Below are positions 1 to 9,169 of a stretch of DNA of 64,000 nucleotides, piece by piece; the stretch's first letter is position 1; each line of letters opens with the position of its first letter. The position numbers and the translations under genes are program-made. The notes under the pieces are model-generated. The model saw only the letters and a list, made by a program, of their open reading frames with translations, made no database searches and was not told where the DNA came from. The stretch is taken from assembly GCF_022809715.1 (NCBI RefSeq), contig NZ_CP094460.1, positions 2,790,001-2,854,000 of the forward strand. The letters are read 5' to 3'. Origin of the DNA: Burkholderia pyrrocinia (GTDB lineage: Bacteria; Pseudomonadota; Gammaproteobacteria; Burkholderiales; Burkholderiaceae).

Positions 1-298
1 GACCTGGTGGCGGTTCGCTTGCATGAAAAATTCCGTGGGGTAAGAGGAAGGCGGCGCGGCAGATACCGCGCCGTCATGCAATCGAGAATAGGGATGGGCA
101 TCGCATAAATCAAATCGATTAAAAAGTGATGCCGGAATCAGTGGGGTAAATAATTGCTGGTTGCTGGTTGCTGGTTGCTGGTTGCTGGTTGCTGGTTGCT
201 GGTTGCTGGTTGCCGATTGCCAGCCGCCAGCCGCCGATTTCCGATTTCCGGTTGTGATCAGCGATCAGCGGTCGGAGATCAGCGTCGGCGATCAACGA
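1..298. other. Non-coding stretch at the left edge
   Basis: I see no gene here with a credible start, ribosome site and codon use. The stretch holds a perfect heptamer tandem repeat (listed separately at 154-209), followed by a looser run of GATCAGC-like words at about 256-310 that reaches the 3' end of the reverse-strand transporter gene. Open frames through the repeat are a by-product of its seven-base period. Confidence 0.6.
154..209. repeat. Heptamer tandem repeat (TTGCTGG) x8
   Basis: Eight perfect head-to-tail copies of TTGCTGG, then degenerate copies (TTGCCGA, TTGCCAG). Seven is not a multiple of three, so slippage would shift any frame reading through it. It sits about 90 bases past the stop of the reverse-strand MFS gene, so it more likely lies in a 3' untranslated region than in a coding region. 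Confidence 0.9.
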
Positions 299-1696
299 TC
301 AGCGCGCAGCGATCGCTTCACCAGCATCGGCCGCCTGCGGCGCCTCCACCGATGCATGACCGCGTTCGCGATCGAGGCTGCGGCGATAGTGCCGGCACCC
401 GGCGGCGAGCAGCAGCGCCGCGAGCGTGGCCGCCGCGACGTTGACGATCGACATCGAATGGCCGACCGCCGCCGGTGCGCCGAACACGCGATCGGTAAAC
501 AGCGCGACGACGGTCGTGCCGATCCCGAGCGCGATCAGGTTCGACACGAGCAGGAACAGAGCGGAAATCTGCGCGCGCATCTGGTTCGGCGCGAGCGTCT
601 GCATCGCGGCGGTCGACGTCGGCATCGGGAACGACGCAAAGAACATCGCGACGACGAGCATCGCGAGCGACGACGGCAGGTGGTCGAGCTGCGTGAACAG
701 CGTCGCGGGGATCACCATGCACGCGGCGCCGATCGCGCCGGCGCGCATCGGCGCATCGCTGCGGCCGCGACGCAGCAGCCAGTCGTTGAGCCAGCCGCCG
801 CAGAACACGCCGGCCGTGTTCGCGACCAGCAGCACGATGCCGAGCGTGTAGCCGGCTTCGACGGCCGTCATCCCGAAGCGGCGGATATAGAACGCGGGCG
901 TCCAGCTCAGCAGGCAGTACAGCGTCATCGCGTAGAACGAGAAGCCGAGGTAGTGGCACGCGAAGGTCGCACGGTGCGTGCCGACGAAGCGCAGCGAATC
1001 GCGCATCGACACGCGCCGCACGGCGCCCGAGCGATCCTGCGCGAGCCCCTTGCGCTGCGGGTCGCGCACGGTCGCGGCGAACAGCAGCGCGACGAGCAGC
1101 CCCGGCAGCCCGACGATCAGGAACGTGACCTGCCACGCATGCACCTGCCCGACGACCGGCAGCGTGAACGCGCTCGCATGCTTGAGCAGCGCGATCACGT
1201 AGCCGCCGATCAGGAACGCGACGCCGCCGCCGATGAACGAGCCGAGCGAATACACGGCGATCGCGCGCCCGAGCTTCTCCTTCGGGAAGTAGTCGGCGAG
1301 CATCGAATACGCGCCGGGCGACAGCGCGGCCTCGCCGACGCCGACGCCCATCCGCGCGATGAACATCTGCACGAAATGCTGGCTGAGCCCGCACGCGGCG
1401 GTCGCGACGCTCCATAGCGCGATGCCGATCGAGATGATCCGCGGGCGCGCGTAGCGGTCGGCGAGATACGCGACGGGCAGCCCCATCACCGCATAGAACA
1501 GCGAGAACGCGAAGCCGTTCAGCAGGCTGAACTGCGTATCGGAAAGGTGCAGGTCGCGCTTGATCGGTTCGATCATCAGCACGAGGACCTGACGGTCGAC
1601 GAACGAAAAGACGTACGCGAGCATGCAGATGACGACGACATACCATTCGTACGTATAGCGCTTGCCGTCGGCAGCGCGGGTCGTGAATGCGGACAT
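299..1696 (-). CDS. MFS transporter, spinster-like
   Basis: Predicted 465-residue inner-membrane carrier of the major facilitator superfamily that would move an organic solute, probably with protons. About twelve hydrophobic segments are visible. The loop after the second carries LADRYARPR, the usual motif A position, and GVGEAALSPG follows the third or fourth, as in spinster-like and hexuronate-like carriers. The frame stays open to 1915, but the ATG at 1696 has GGAG just upstream and begins the first recognisable membrane region (YEWYVVVICMLAYVFSFVDR). It is divergent from the porin at 2107 across some 410 bases, so the two may handle the same solute at the two membranes. The substrate cannot be read from sequence. 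Confidence 0.88.
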   Translation of the reverse strand: MSAFTTRAADGKRYTYEWYVVVICMLAYVFSFVDRQVLVLMIEPIKRDLHLSDTQFSLLNGFAFSLFYAVMGLPVAYLADRYARPRIISIGIALWSVATAACGLSQHFVQMFIARMGVGVGEAALSPGAYSMLADYFPKEKLGRAIAVYSLGSFIGGGVAFLIGGYVIALLKHASAFTLPVVGQVHAWQVTFLIVGLPGLLVALLFAATVRDPQRKGLAQDRSGAVRRVSMRDSLRFVGTHRATFACHYLGFSFYAMTLYCLLSWTPAFYIRRFGMTAVEAGYTLGIVLLVANTAGVFCGGWLNDWLLRRGRSDAPMRAGAIGAACMVIPATLFTQLDHLPSSLAMLVVAMFFASFPMPTSTAAMQTLAPNQMRAQISALFLLVSNLIALGIGTTVVALFTDRVFGAPAAVGHSMSIVNVAAATLAALLLAAGCRHYRRSLDRERGHASVEAPQAADAGEAIAAR

Positions 1697-2106
1697 GCGG
1701 ATTCTCCAGGAGCGGGCGGTGGAAAAGCGCGGCAGCGGCCTTGCGGGCCGGGCGCCGTCGCGGCGCGAAAGCGTGCGGGTGACACGATCGGAGACGCAGC
1801 GTAGTCGGCCAAATTCGGCCGCCATAGCCGGAGTGACAGCCGCGTCACACGGGCATCTACCGACCCGGATAAAGAAAACACCAGGGCCGTGCGCGCGGGC
1901 CGCCGCGCAACGCATGTGCGGCGGGGCACGCGCGCATCATGCGGCGCATCTATAAACGATATAGATCGCATTGCGTCGACGTCCGAAATTGTCGTTCCTA
2001 GACTCGGCCCGTTTTTCATTGGCAGCGTTGGTCGCTCGCGGCGAACGCGCTTCACACCACACGGCGCGATGTCGACAGGCGCCGGCACTTCTACGGGACG
2101 ACGAAC
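1697..2106. promoter_or_regulatory. Divergent control region between MFS carrier and porin
   Basis: About 410 bases between two divergent genes with no credible ORF. It contains two inverted repeats: GTGAC-N6-GTCAC at 1833-1848, and ATCTATA-AACGA-TATAGAT at 1948-1966. The second is a perfect 7+7 dyad in an A/T-rich spot about 140 bases before the porin start, and is the better operator candidate. The protein that binds it is unknown; the nearest regulator genes are the LysR and AraC types at 3.3-5.3 kb. Confidence 0.5.
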
Positions 2107-3225
2107 ATGAACCATCCGAACGGGCGGGCCGACCGGCTTGCCGTACCACTTGCGGCGCTGCTCGCCTGCATCGCGCTGCCTGCGTTCGCGCAATCGAGCG
2201 TGACGCTCTACGGCCGCATCGACACCGCGATCGAATACGCGAACACCGGGCCGAACCACGTGACGCGCATGGGCAGCGGCAACCTGTTCGCGACGCAGTG
2301 GGGGCTGAAGGGCGTCGAGGATCTCGGCGGCGGCTACGCGACGATCTTCAAGCTCGAGGACGGCTTCAACGCGGCGAGCGGCGCGCTGTCGAACAGCAGC
2401 GCGCTGTTCGGCCGCGAGGCGTGGGTCGGCATCACGGGACCGTTCGGCGGCGTGCAGTTCGGCGAGCTCTACACGATCGTGCACACGACGCTCGTTACCT
2501 ACAGCCTGCCCGGCCTCGGTGCGGGGCTTGCATGGGGCAACGCGACGAACAACTTCGTCGGGCCCGCGTTCCTGCGCGTGCGCAACTCGATGCGCTATAC
2601 GTCGCCGCGCTATGCGGGCTTCATGCTGCGCGCGATGGCCGCGCGCGGCACCAACGGCGCGGCCGGCCAGCCGGCGACGCTGGGCGATACCTACGGCGCG
2701 GGCCTCAACTACGCGCGCGGCGGGCTGTCGGTGGATGTCGACTACATGCAGCAGAAGTTCAGCCCGGTTGCCGCGTCCAAGCTCGGCGACACGAGCCCGG
2801 CCGCGAACGGCAACTACACGGTCGGTGCGATTTCGTACGACTTCAACGTTGTGAAGGTCGCCGCGCTGTATATGCGCCATCGCGGCGGGCCCGACGTCGC
2901 GACCGCGATCGACAGCCAGAGCGCGTATCCGCACAGCGACATCATGGAACTGAGCGCGACGGTGCCGATCGGGCGCGCGTCGCTGCTGCTGAGCGTCGGC
3001 CACTACCGGAAGGTCGCGGACAGCGAAGGCAACGCCGATTCGTATGGCATCCGCTTCGACTATCCGCTGTCGAAGCGCACGGTGCTGTACACGGGCGCCG
3101 CGATGGTGCGTAACGGTGCGCATGCGCGCTTCGTCGTCAACGGCGCGGCGGGCGGCGGCGTCGCGGTCGCCAAGCCGGGCGCGACCGCCAGCTCGATCGT
3201 CGCGGGCATCCTCACGTCGTTCTGA
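2107..3225 (+). CDS. Gram-negative porin (trimeric OmpC-like)
   Basis: Predicted outer-membrane general-diffusion porin of the betaproteobacterial type (Porin_4 family), 372 residues, the usual size. A signal peptide ends at Ala-Phe-Ala (residues 26-28), and the mature protein opens QSSVTLYGRID, the standard start of this family. WGLKGVEDLGGG (about 62-73) and the FGREAW...FGGVQFGELY region are typical first-strand and loop signatures. The last residue is Phe, as needed for recognition by the outer-membrane assembly machinery. It faces away from the spinster-like carrier, which suggests a shared substrate. The LysR gene beyond its 3' end is convergent. Confidence 0.93.
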   Translation: MNHPNGRADRLAVPLAALLACIALPAFAQSSVTLYGRIDTAIEYANTGPNHVTRMGSGNLFATQWGLKGVEDLGGGYATIFKLEDGFNAASGALSNSSALFGREAWVGITGPFGGVQFGELYTIVHTTLVTYSLPGLGAGLAWGNATNNFVGPAFLRVRNSMRYTSPRYAGFMLRAMAARGTNGAAGQPATLGDTYGAGLNYARGGLSVDVDYMQQKFSPVAASKLGDTSPAANGNYTVGAISYDFNVVKVAALYMRHRGGPDVATAIDSQSAYPHSDIMELSATVPIGRASLLLSVGHYRKVADSEGNADSYGIRFDYPLSKRTVLYTGAAMVRNGAHARFVVNGAAGGGVAVAKPGATASSIVAGILTSF

Positions 3226-3235
3226 TCGTCGCGGC

Positions 3236-3261
3236 CACGCCGGCCGGCCCGCGCCGGCGTG
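3236..3261. terminator. Stem-loop between convergent porin and LysR genes
   Basis: A 9-bp perfect stem (CACGCCGGC / GCCGGCGTG) with an 8-base loop lies in the 41 bases between the convergent porin and LysR stops. It could end transcription from both sides. There is no clear T-run on either strand, so it is only a weak intrinsic terminator candidate. Confidence 0.35.
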
Positions 3262-3266
3262 TGTCG

Positions 3267-4253
3267 TCATGCGCAGGCCGGCGGCTGCGGCGCGAGCCAT
3301 GCGTCGAACGGCGCCTGCCGGCCGATCTTGAACAGTTCGAGCAGCAACGCGCGCAGCCAGCGATGGCCGGGGTCCGCGTCGAAACGCCGATGCCAGTACG
3401 CGTTGACGGGCCATTCGCAGGCGCCGGCGATTTCGTACAGCACGCACGGCTGCCGCGCCGCGAACGTGATCGCGATCGTCTCGGGCAGGATCAGCGCGTA
3501 ATCGCCGTCCTGCAGCAGCGCGGGCACCACCATGAAATCGGGCAGCGCCGCGCGCACGCGCGGCATCAGCCCGTGCCGTTCGAGCAATTGCATCGACTGC
3601 GGATGCGACGTGACCGCGACGAAGCGCAGCGCGTCGGGCGCCGCGCCGTCGAGCACGAAATCGTCGGGTAAAGCGACGCGCTGCGCGGTGCGGCGCGGCA
3701 TCAGCAGCACGCAGCGCTCGTGCAGCAGCGCGGTGCGCTGGAAGTGGCTCGACGCGTCGGCGAAATGCCCGAGCGCGAAATCGATGCGCCCCGATTCGAG
3801 CGCGACGTTCAACTGGCATTCGTCGACGTGCAGCGTCTCGATCACGGCGCCCGGCGCGCGCCGGTCGAATTCGGCGAGCAGCGTCGGCAGGAACGCGCTC
3901 GCCGCGAAATCGCTCATGTGCAGGCGGAACACGCGCTGCGTGCTGTCGGGCGTGAAGCGCGAGCCTTCGTCGAGCACGTCCTGCAGGATCGCGAGCGCCT
4001 TGTCGACCGATAGCGCGAGCCGCTGAGCGCGCGGCGTCGGCTCGACGCCGGTGCCGGTGCGCACGAACAGCGCGTCGCGGAACATCAACCGCAGCCGGCC
4101 GAGCGCGTAGCTGACGGACGGCTGCGTGACGCCGAGCCGCAGCGCCGCGCGGCCGACGTGCCGCTCCTCGTAGACCGCGCGAAACGTCTTCAGCAGGTTG
4201 AGATCGAGATCCTGCACGCGCAGGCCGTCGGGTGCGTCGCTGTCGTGCGGCAC
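3267..4253 (-). CDS. LysR-family transcriptional regulator
   Basis: Predicted 328-residue DNA-binding regulator. The N-terminal winged helix-turn-helix is clear at about residues 16-75 (DLNLLKTFRAVYEERHVGRA... TQPSVSYALGRLR), followed by a LysR substrate-binding domain. The subclass resembles NodD/LinR/PhnS-type regulators with a conserved SDFAASAFLP stretch at the start of the effector domain. The start is GTG with a poor ribosome site, so the first dozen residues are uncertain. It lies convergent to the porin and 46 bases downstream of the AraC-type gene on the same strand. It could control the porin/MFS pair or the dehydrogenase genes at 5.4 kb; the sequence does not decide. Confidence 0.88.
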   Translation of the reverse strand: MPHDSDAPDGLRVQDLDLNLLKTFRAVYEERHVGRAALRLGVTQPSVSYALGRLRLMFRDALFVRTGTGVEPTPRAQRLALSVDKALAILQDVLDEGSRFTPDSTQRVFRLHMSDFAASAFLPTLLAEFDRRAPGAVIETLHVDECQLNVALESGRIDFALGHFADASSHFQRTALLHERCVLLMPRRTAQRVALPDDFVLDGAAPDALRFVAVTSHPQSMQLLERHGLMPRVRAALPDFMVVPALLQDGDYALILPETIAITFAARQPCVLYEIAGACEWPVNAYWHRRFDADPGHRWLRALLLELFKIGRQAPFDAWLAPQPPACA

Positions 4254-4299
4254 GGGGTCGGCGCGAGCCGGGCCGCGGGGCGGCCGGTTGCGGGATGCA

Positions 4300-5274
4300 T
4301 CATCGTGGTTTCCTCGCGGTCACGGAAGGCGCGTGGCCGTAACGTCGCGCATACGCCTTCGCGAAATGGCCGAAGCCATGGATGCCGTGCGCAATCAGCA
4401 CGTCGGTCACGCTGCGCGCGTCGCCGCGTTGCAGCGCCGCGTGCACGGCGGCGAGCCGGCGCTCGCGCACGTACGCGGCCGGCGTGGTGTGCAGGAACGC
4501 GCGGAACGCGTGCTGCAGCGTGCGCGGCGCGACGCCGGCGATGGCTGCCAGCGCGGCGAGCGCGAGCGGTTCGCCGAGATGCGCGTCGACGTGGTCGCAG
4601 GCGCGGCGCACATGCGCGGGCAGCGGCGGCGTGCCGCGGGCGAGCGTGTCGCTGTACGAGTGCGGCAGGTGCGTGAGCAGCAGCGACATCAGCCACGCGG
4701 TGAGATCGGCGCCGAAGGTTGTCGCGGCCGTGCCGATGCCCGGTTGCGCACCGAGCCGGCACAGGTATTCGAACGTCGGCAGCACGAGCGCGGCGCCCGT
4801 GCCGGTGCTGTCGGCCGCGAGTTCGAACTGCAGCGGGCGCGTGAGCGTCGCCTGCAGCATGTCCTGCAGCTTGCGTTCGAGCGCGCCGCGTTCGAGCCGC
4901 AGCACGAGGTTGCGGCAATCGGGGCTCGTGCTCAGGCGGCTCGCGAGCGCGGGCGACGACACGGTCAGCTCGCCTGGGCCGGCGCGCACGACGACGCTGC
5001 CGGCCTGCAGCTCGCAAGCACCGGCGAGCGTCAGCCTGAACAGGAAGTGATCGGCGTCGCCGCCGAAGTCGATGCGCGTTTCGCGGCCGTAGCAGAGTTC
5101 GAGCAGCGCGCCGTGATGCAGCGGCACTTCGTACAGCTCCGCGCGAAACGGATCGCGGCCGCGCGCGGCCATCCGGTGCGGCCCGAGCCGGTGCGCAACC
5201 GCGCGTTCGACTTCGTCGGGCGCCTGCAGCGTGTCGAGCCGGTTCGGCGCATGTCGGGAAAGGGCAATGTCCAT
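4300..5274 (-). CDS. AraC-family transcriptional regulator
   Basis: Predicted 324-residue activator. The C-terminal third has the two helix-turn-helix motifs of the AraC/XylS family (LAALAAIAGVAPRTLQHAFR, then DVLIAHGIHGFGHFAKAYARRYG). The N-terminal part resembles the AraC-binding-like cupin domain found in regulators of aromatic or amine catabolism. It is transcribed away from the dehydrogenase operon at 5424 across about 150 bases, the classic position for a local activator of that operon. The inducer is unknown. Confidence 0.88.
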   Translation of the reverse strand: MDIALSRHAPNRLDTLQAPDEVERAVAHRLGPHRMAARGRDPFRAELYEVPLHHGALLELCYGRETRIDFGGDADHFLFRLTLAGACELQAGSVVVRAGPGELTVSSPALASRLSTSPDCRNLVLRLERGALERKLQDMLQATLTRPLQFELAADSTGTGAALVLPTFEYLCRLGAQPGIGTAATTFGADLTAWLMSLLLTHLPHSYSDTLARGTPPLPAHVRRACDHVDAHLGEPLALAALAAIAGVAPRTLQHAFRAFLHTTPAAYVRERRLAAVHAALQRGDARSVTDVLIAHGIHGFGHFAKAYARRYGHAPSVTARKPR

Positions 5275-5423
5275 TCATGGACCTCGTGTCTGCTGCGTTG
5301 GCGCGGATTCATGCGCAGCGCAGCGATTGCGTTGCGCGAACGGGCGCATCGTTGCGCGTTTTGAAGCGACGCGGCGGGGGCAGCCGCGTAGTCTCGGAAA
5401 CACTCGATCAACCGGAGACGACG

Positions 5424-6530
5424 ATGAAGGTATGTGTACTGGGCGGCGGCCACGGCTGCCATGCGGCGGCCATCGACCTGCTCGAGAAGGGGCACGACGT
5501 GACGTGGTGGCGGCGCGACCGCGAACCGCACGCGCATCTGCGCGAACTCGGCGTGTTGAACGTGACCGACTATCGCGGCAAGCGGCAAGTGCAGCTCGGC
5601 GATGCGCCGGGCGCGATCCGCCTGACCGACGATCTCGAAGCCGCGCTGCGCGGCGCACGGCTCGTCGTGGTGCCGCTGCCGGCCACGTCGCACGACGCGC
5701 TCGCCGCACAGGTCGCACCGCTGCTCGAGGACGGCCAGGTCGTGTTCCTGCCGCCCGGCACGTTCGGCAGCTTCGTGTTCGCGCGTGCGGCGGCCGATGC
5801 CGGCAACCGTTCGCGGGTCGCGTTCGCCGAGACGGGCACGCTGCCGTACCTCGTGCGCAAGCACGGCGACAACGATGTCGTGATCAGCGCGTATGCGACG
5901 CGGCTGCCGACCGGCGTGTTCCCAGCGAACGCGGCCGGCTGGGCGTTCGACGTGCTGCGCGCGGGCTATCCGTCGGTCGAGCCGGTCGAGGATGCGTTGT
6001 CCGGCGCGCTGATGAACGCGGGGCCCGTGATCCATCCGCCGCTGATCCTGATGAACGCCGGGCCGCTCGAACACTTCGACGCGTGGGACATCCACAACGA
6101 AGGCACGCAGCCGGCGATCCGTCGCGTGACGAACGCGCTCGACGCCGAACGTATCGCGGTGCGCGAAGCGCTCGGCTACCGCGCGCCGCATTTCCCGCTC
6201 GCGGATCATTACGCGGCCGAAGGCGACGAATGGATGTACGGGCGCGGCGCGCACGACAAGCTGACCGATAGCGGCGACTGGCGCGAGAAGATCGATCTGC
6301 GCACGCATCGCTACATGCTCGAGGACACCCGGCTCGGGTTGTCCTTCATCGTGTCGTGCGGGCGCTGGGCCGGCGTGCCGACGCCCGTCGCGCAGGGGCT
6401 GCTTAGTATCGCGAGCGCGGTCGCGATGCGCGATCTGTATGCGGAAGGCCGCACGCTCGAGCGGCTCGGGCTCGCAGCGTTGTCGACCGACGCAATGCGC
6501 GCGCTGCTCGACGCGGGGTATGCGGCATGA
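5424..6530 (+). CDS. Octopine/nopaline dehydrogenase family NAD(P) enzyme
   Basis: Predicted 368-residue cytosolic dehydrogenase. The first residues (MKVCVLGGGHGCHAAA) form a Rossmann fold of the glycerol-3-phosphate-dehydrogenase N-terminal type. The C-terminal half matches the octopine dehydrogenase domain, with the conserved AGPVIHPPLILMNAG region near residue 195. Such enzymes reversibly join or split an amino acid and a 2-oxo acid (opines) or act on related N-substituted amino acids. The ATG at 5424 has GGAGACG upstream; a longer open frame to 5277 lacks one. Its stop overlaps the next start by four bases (ATGA), so the two are translationally coupled. The exact substrate is not inferable. 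Confidence 0.85.
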   Translation: MKVCVLGGGHGCHAAAIDLLEKGHDVTWWRRDREPHAHLRELGVLNVTDYRGKRQVQLGDAPGAIRLTDDLEAALRGARLVVVPLPATSHDALAAQVAPLLEDGQVVFLPPGTFGSFVFARAAADAGNRSRVAFAETGTLPYLVRKHGDNDVVISAYATRLPTGVFPANAAGWAFDVLRAGYPSVEPVEDALSGALMNAGPVIHPPLILMNAGPLEHFDAWDIHNEGTQPAIRRVTNALDAERIAVREALGYRAPHFPLADHYAAEGDEWMYGRGAHDKLTDSGDWREKIDLRTHRYMLEDTRLGLSFIVSCGRWAGVPTPVAQGLLSIASAVAMRDLYAEGRTLERLGLAALSTDAMRALLDAGYAA

Positions 6531-7537
6531 GCGCGGCCGCCGATGTGACGCGCGTGCATGTGCTCGGTGCGGGACGCATGGGGCAGGGGATCGCGCTCGT
6601 GTTCGCGTACGCGGGCCTCGACGTGACGCTGGTCGACTTCAAGCCGCGCGATGCGGCCGGATGGCGCGCATTCGAGGATCGCACGCGCGACGAGATCGCG
6701 CGGCCGCTGCACGCGCAGGTCGCGCTTGGCCGCATCGATGCCGTGCAAGCCGACGCCGTCGTCGCGCGCATCGCGCTCGTTGCGCGGGACGGCGCGGCGG
6801 ATGCGGTGCGCCGCGCGGATATCGTGTTCGAGGCGCTGCCCGAAGTGCTCGATGCGAAGGCCGATGCGCTGCGCTGGCTCGGCGAGCACGTCGATGCGCA
6901 CGCAACGATTGCGTCGACGACGTCGACGTTCGTCGTCACCGAGTTGCAGCGCCATGTCGCGCATCCTGCACGGATGCTGAACGCGCACTGGCTGAACCCC
7001 GCGCTGCTGATGCCGCTCGTCGAGATCAGCCGCAGCGATGCAACCGATCAGTTGGTGGTCGACCGGCTCGCCGCGCTGCTCGAACGCGTCGGCAAGAAGC
7101 CGGTGATCTGCGGGCCGGCGCCCGGCTATATCGTGCCGCGCATCCAGGCACTCGCGATGAACGAGGCCGCGCGGATGGTCGAGGAAGGCGTCGCGAGTGC
7201 CGAGGACATCGACGCGGCGATCCGCACCGGCTTTGGCCCGCGTTTCGCGGTGCTCGGGTTGCTCGAATTCATCGACTGGGGCGGCTGCGACATCCTGTAC
7301 TACGCGTCGAAGTACCTGGCCGGCGAGATCGGCCAGCGCTTCGCGCCGGCCGCGAGCGTCGTGCGCAACATGGAGGCCGGGCGCGACGGCGTGCGTACGG
7401 GCGCCGGGTTCCACGACTATGCGAACGTGGATGTGCCCGCGTACATGCGGCAGCGGCTCGGCGAATTCGCACGGCTGCTCGACCACCTTGGGTTTGCGCC
7501 GGCGTTCGACGGTGCGCGGCGGGAGGGCGGCAACTAG
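6527..7537 (+). CDS. 3-hydroxyacyl-CoA dehydrogenase-like enzyme
   Basis: Predicted 336-residue NAD-dependent dehydrogenase with the two domains of the 3HCDH family: an N-terminal Rossmann fold (VLGAGRMGQGIALVFAYAG, about 11-29) and a C-terminal helical domain beginning around GPAPGYIVPRIQALAMNEA, with GFGPRF and GLLEFIDWGG later. Family members include 3-hydroxybutyryl-CoA and L-carnitine dehydrogenases. With an opine-dehydrogenase-like partner in the same operon, a non-CoA hydroxy acid or carnitine-like substrate is plausible but is inference. It overlaps the upstream gene by four bases. The MHS carrier downstream is convergent. Confidence 0.82.
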   Translation: MSAAADVTRVHVLGAGRMGQGIALVFAYAGLDVTLVDFKPRDAAGWRAFEDRTRDEIARPLHAQVALGRIDAVQADAVVARIALVARDGAADAVRRADIVFEALPEVLDAKADALRWLGEHVDAHATIASTTSTFVVTELQRHVAHPARMLNAHWLNPALLMPLVEISRSDATDQLVVDRLAALLERVGKKPVICGPAPGYIVPRIQALAMNEAARMVEEGVASAEDIDAAIRTGFGPRFAVLGLLEFIDWGGCDILYYASKYLAGEIGQRFAPAASVVRNMEAGRDGVRTGAGFHDYANVDVPAYMRQRLGEFARLLDHLGFAPAFDGARREGGN

Positions 7538-7659
7538 GCGGCGCGTCGGGGCGGCGAGCGCGAGCGGTGGCACGTGTCGAGAACGACCGTGCCGGCCGCC
7601 GGCGTATTCACCACCCGCCGGTGCGGATCGGCCCGCTCGCGCGGAACGAAGCATCATGG

Positions 7660-9003
7660 TCACGCCGTGTCGCTAGCGGGGGCAGCAGGAGCGGCTTTCA
7701 CGATCCGAGTCTCGCGCATCACGCACAGCGTCGCGACGGTAACGAGGCCGAGCGCGACAAGAAACAGCGACACCGGCCACGACGCGTGATAGCGCGCGAG
7801 CAGCGCGGTCGCGATCAGCGGCGACATCCCGCCCGCGAAGATCGATGCGACCTCGTGCCCGAGCGCGACGCCCGAGTAGCGCACCTCGGTGCTGAACAGC
7901 TCGCCGACGAGCGCGGGCAGCGTGCCGATCATCGCGCCGTGGCTGACGGCCGTGCCGACCGTCAGCGCCAACCATACGAGCGGCGTCGCACGCGTGTCGA
8001 GCAGCCAGAAGAACGGAAACGCGCACGCGACGAGGCTCAGCGCGCCGATCAGGTACACGGGCTTGCGGCCGATCCGGTCGGACAGCCGGCCCCACGCGAG
8101 CATCGCGCCCATCTCGACGATCATCGCGATCATCACGCCGGTCAGCATCACGCCGTTCGGGATGCCGACGTATTTGCCGTAGACGAGCGAGAACGCGAGG
8201 AAGATGTACGCGCCGCCGTTTTCGGCCACGCGCAGCCCCATCGCGAGCAGGATTTCCTTCGGATGGCGGCGGATGCACTCGACGATCGGCAGATGCGTGT
8301 GCGCGCCGCGCTTACCGGCCTGCTCGAAGTCGCGGCTTTCCGGCAGATGGCGGCGGATATAGATGCCGATCGCGAAGATGGCGATGCTCGCGAGGAACGG
8401 CAGCCGCCAGCCCCACGTGCGGAACGCGTCGTCCGGCAGCGCCTGTGCGGCGAGAAACGCGGCCGACGACAGCACGAAGCCGCCGCCCACGCCGAGCTGG
8501 CTCCACGCCGCGTAATACCCGCGCTGCTCGGGCGGCGCGTTCTCGCTGATCATCAGCACGCCGCCGCCCCATTCGCCGCCGGACGCGATGCCTTGCAGCA
8601 GCCGCAGCACGACGAGCGCCGCGGGCGCCCACAGGCCGACCTGCGCATAGGTCGGCAACAGGCCGATCGCGAAGGTCGACGCGCCCATGATCAGCAGCGT
8701 CCATACGAGCGACGCCTTGCGCCCGTAACGATCGCCGACGTGGCCGAACACGATCCCGCCGAGCGGGCGCGCGACGAAGCCGAGTGCGAACGCCGCGAAC
8801 GCGGCGAGGCTGCCCGCGAGCGGCGACGCGCCGGGCGGAAAGAACACATGGCCGAACACGAGCGCCGCGGCCGTGCCGTACACGAAAAAGTCATACCATT
8901 CCATCGCGTTGCCGGCGACGGAGGCGATGACGATCCGGCGAAGCTGCCGGTCGGCGAGCGGCCGGGCGGCGCTCGGGGACTGCACGGTGTCGGTCGGGTA
9001 CAT
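7660..9003 (-). CDS. MHS-family MFS metabolite:H+ symporter
   Basis: Predicted 447-residue inner-membrane carrier of the metabolite:H+ symporter branch of the MFS (shikimate, alpha-ketoglutarate and proline/betaine carriers). The N-terminal NAMEWYDFFVYG motif (about 31-42), FGHVGDRYGRKASL between TM2 and TM3, and GEWGGGVLMISE are hallmarks. Twelve hydrophobic stretches are visible. I chose ATG 9003; the frame is open to 9114 but the extra part has no membrane or signal character. It lies between the dehydrogenase pair and the ABC/oxidase operon, so it may import a related nitrogenous compound, but nothing fixes its substrate. Confidence 0.9.
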   Translation of the reverse strand: MYPTDTVQSPSAARPLADRQLRRIVIASVAGNAMEWYDFFVYGTAAALVFGHVFFPPGASPLAGSLAAFAAFALGFVARPLGGIVFGHVGDRYGRKASLVWTLLIMGASTFAIGLLPTYAQVGLWAPAALVVLRLLQGIASGGEWGGGVLMISENAPPEQRGYYAAWSQLGVGGGFVLSSAAFLAAQALPDDAFRTWGWRLPFLASIAIFAIGIYIRRHLPESRDFEQAGKRGAHTHLPIVECIRRHPKEILLAMGLRVAENGGAYIFLAFSLVYGKYVGIPNGVMLTGVMIAMIVEMGAMLAWGRLSDRIGRKPVYLIGALSLVACAFPFFWLLDTRATPLVWLALTVGTAVSHGAMIGTLPALVGELFSTEVRYSGVALGHEVASIFAGGMSPLIATALLARYHASWPVSLFLVALGLVTVATLCVMRETRIVKAAPAAPASDTA

Positions 9004-9169
9004 GGCGGACTCTGAAGGGGGAGGCGGGCGCGTGCCGTCTGTGCAGCACTGCGGGCTAGTGTTGTCGGCACCGCCTTCCCGGTCAAATCCGCAGAAAAAG
9101 GGGAGTGTCATCACTCCCGCAAATGATGGTCATGCAGCGTGCGGCCGTGCCCGCGCGCCCGGCACGCCG

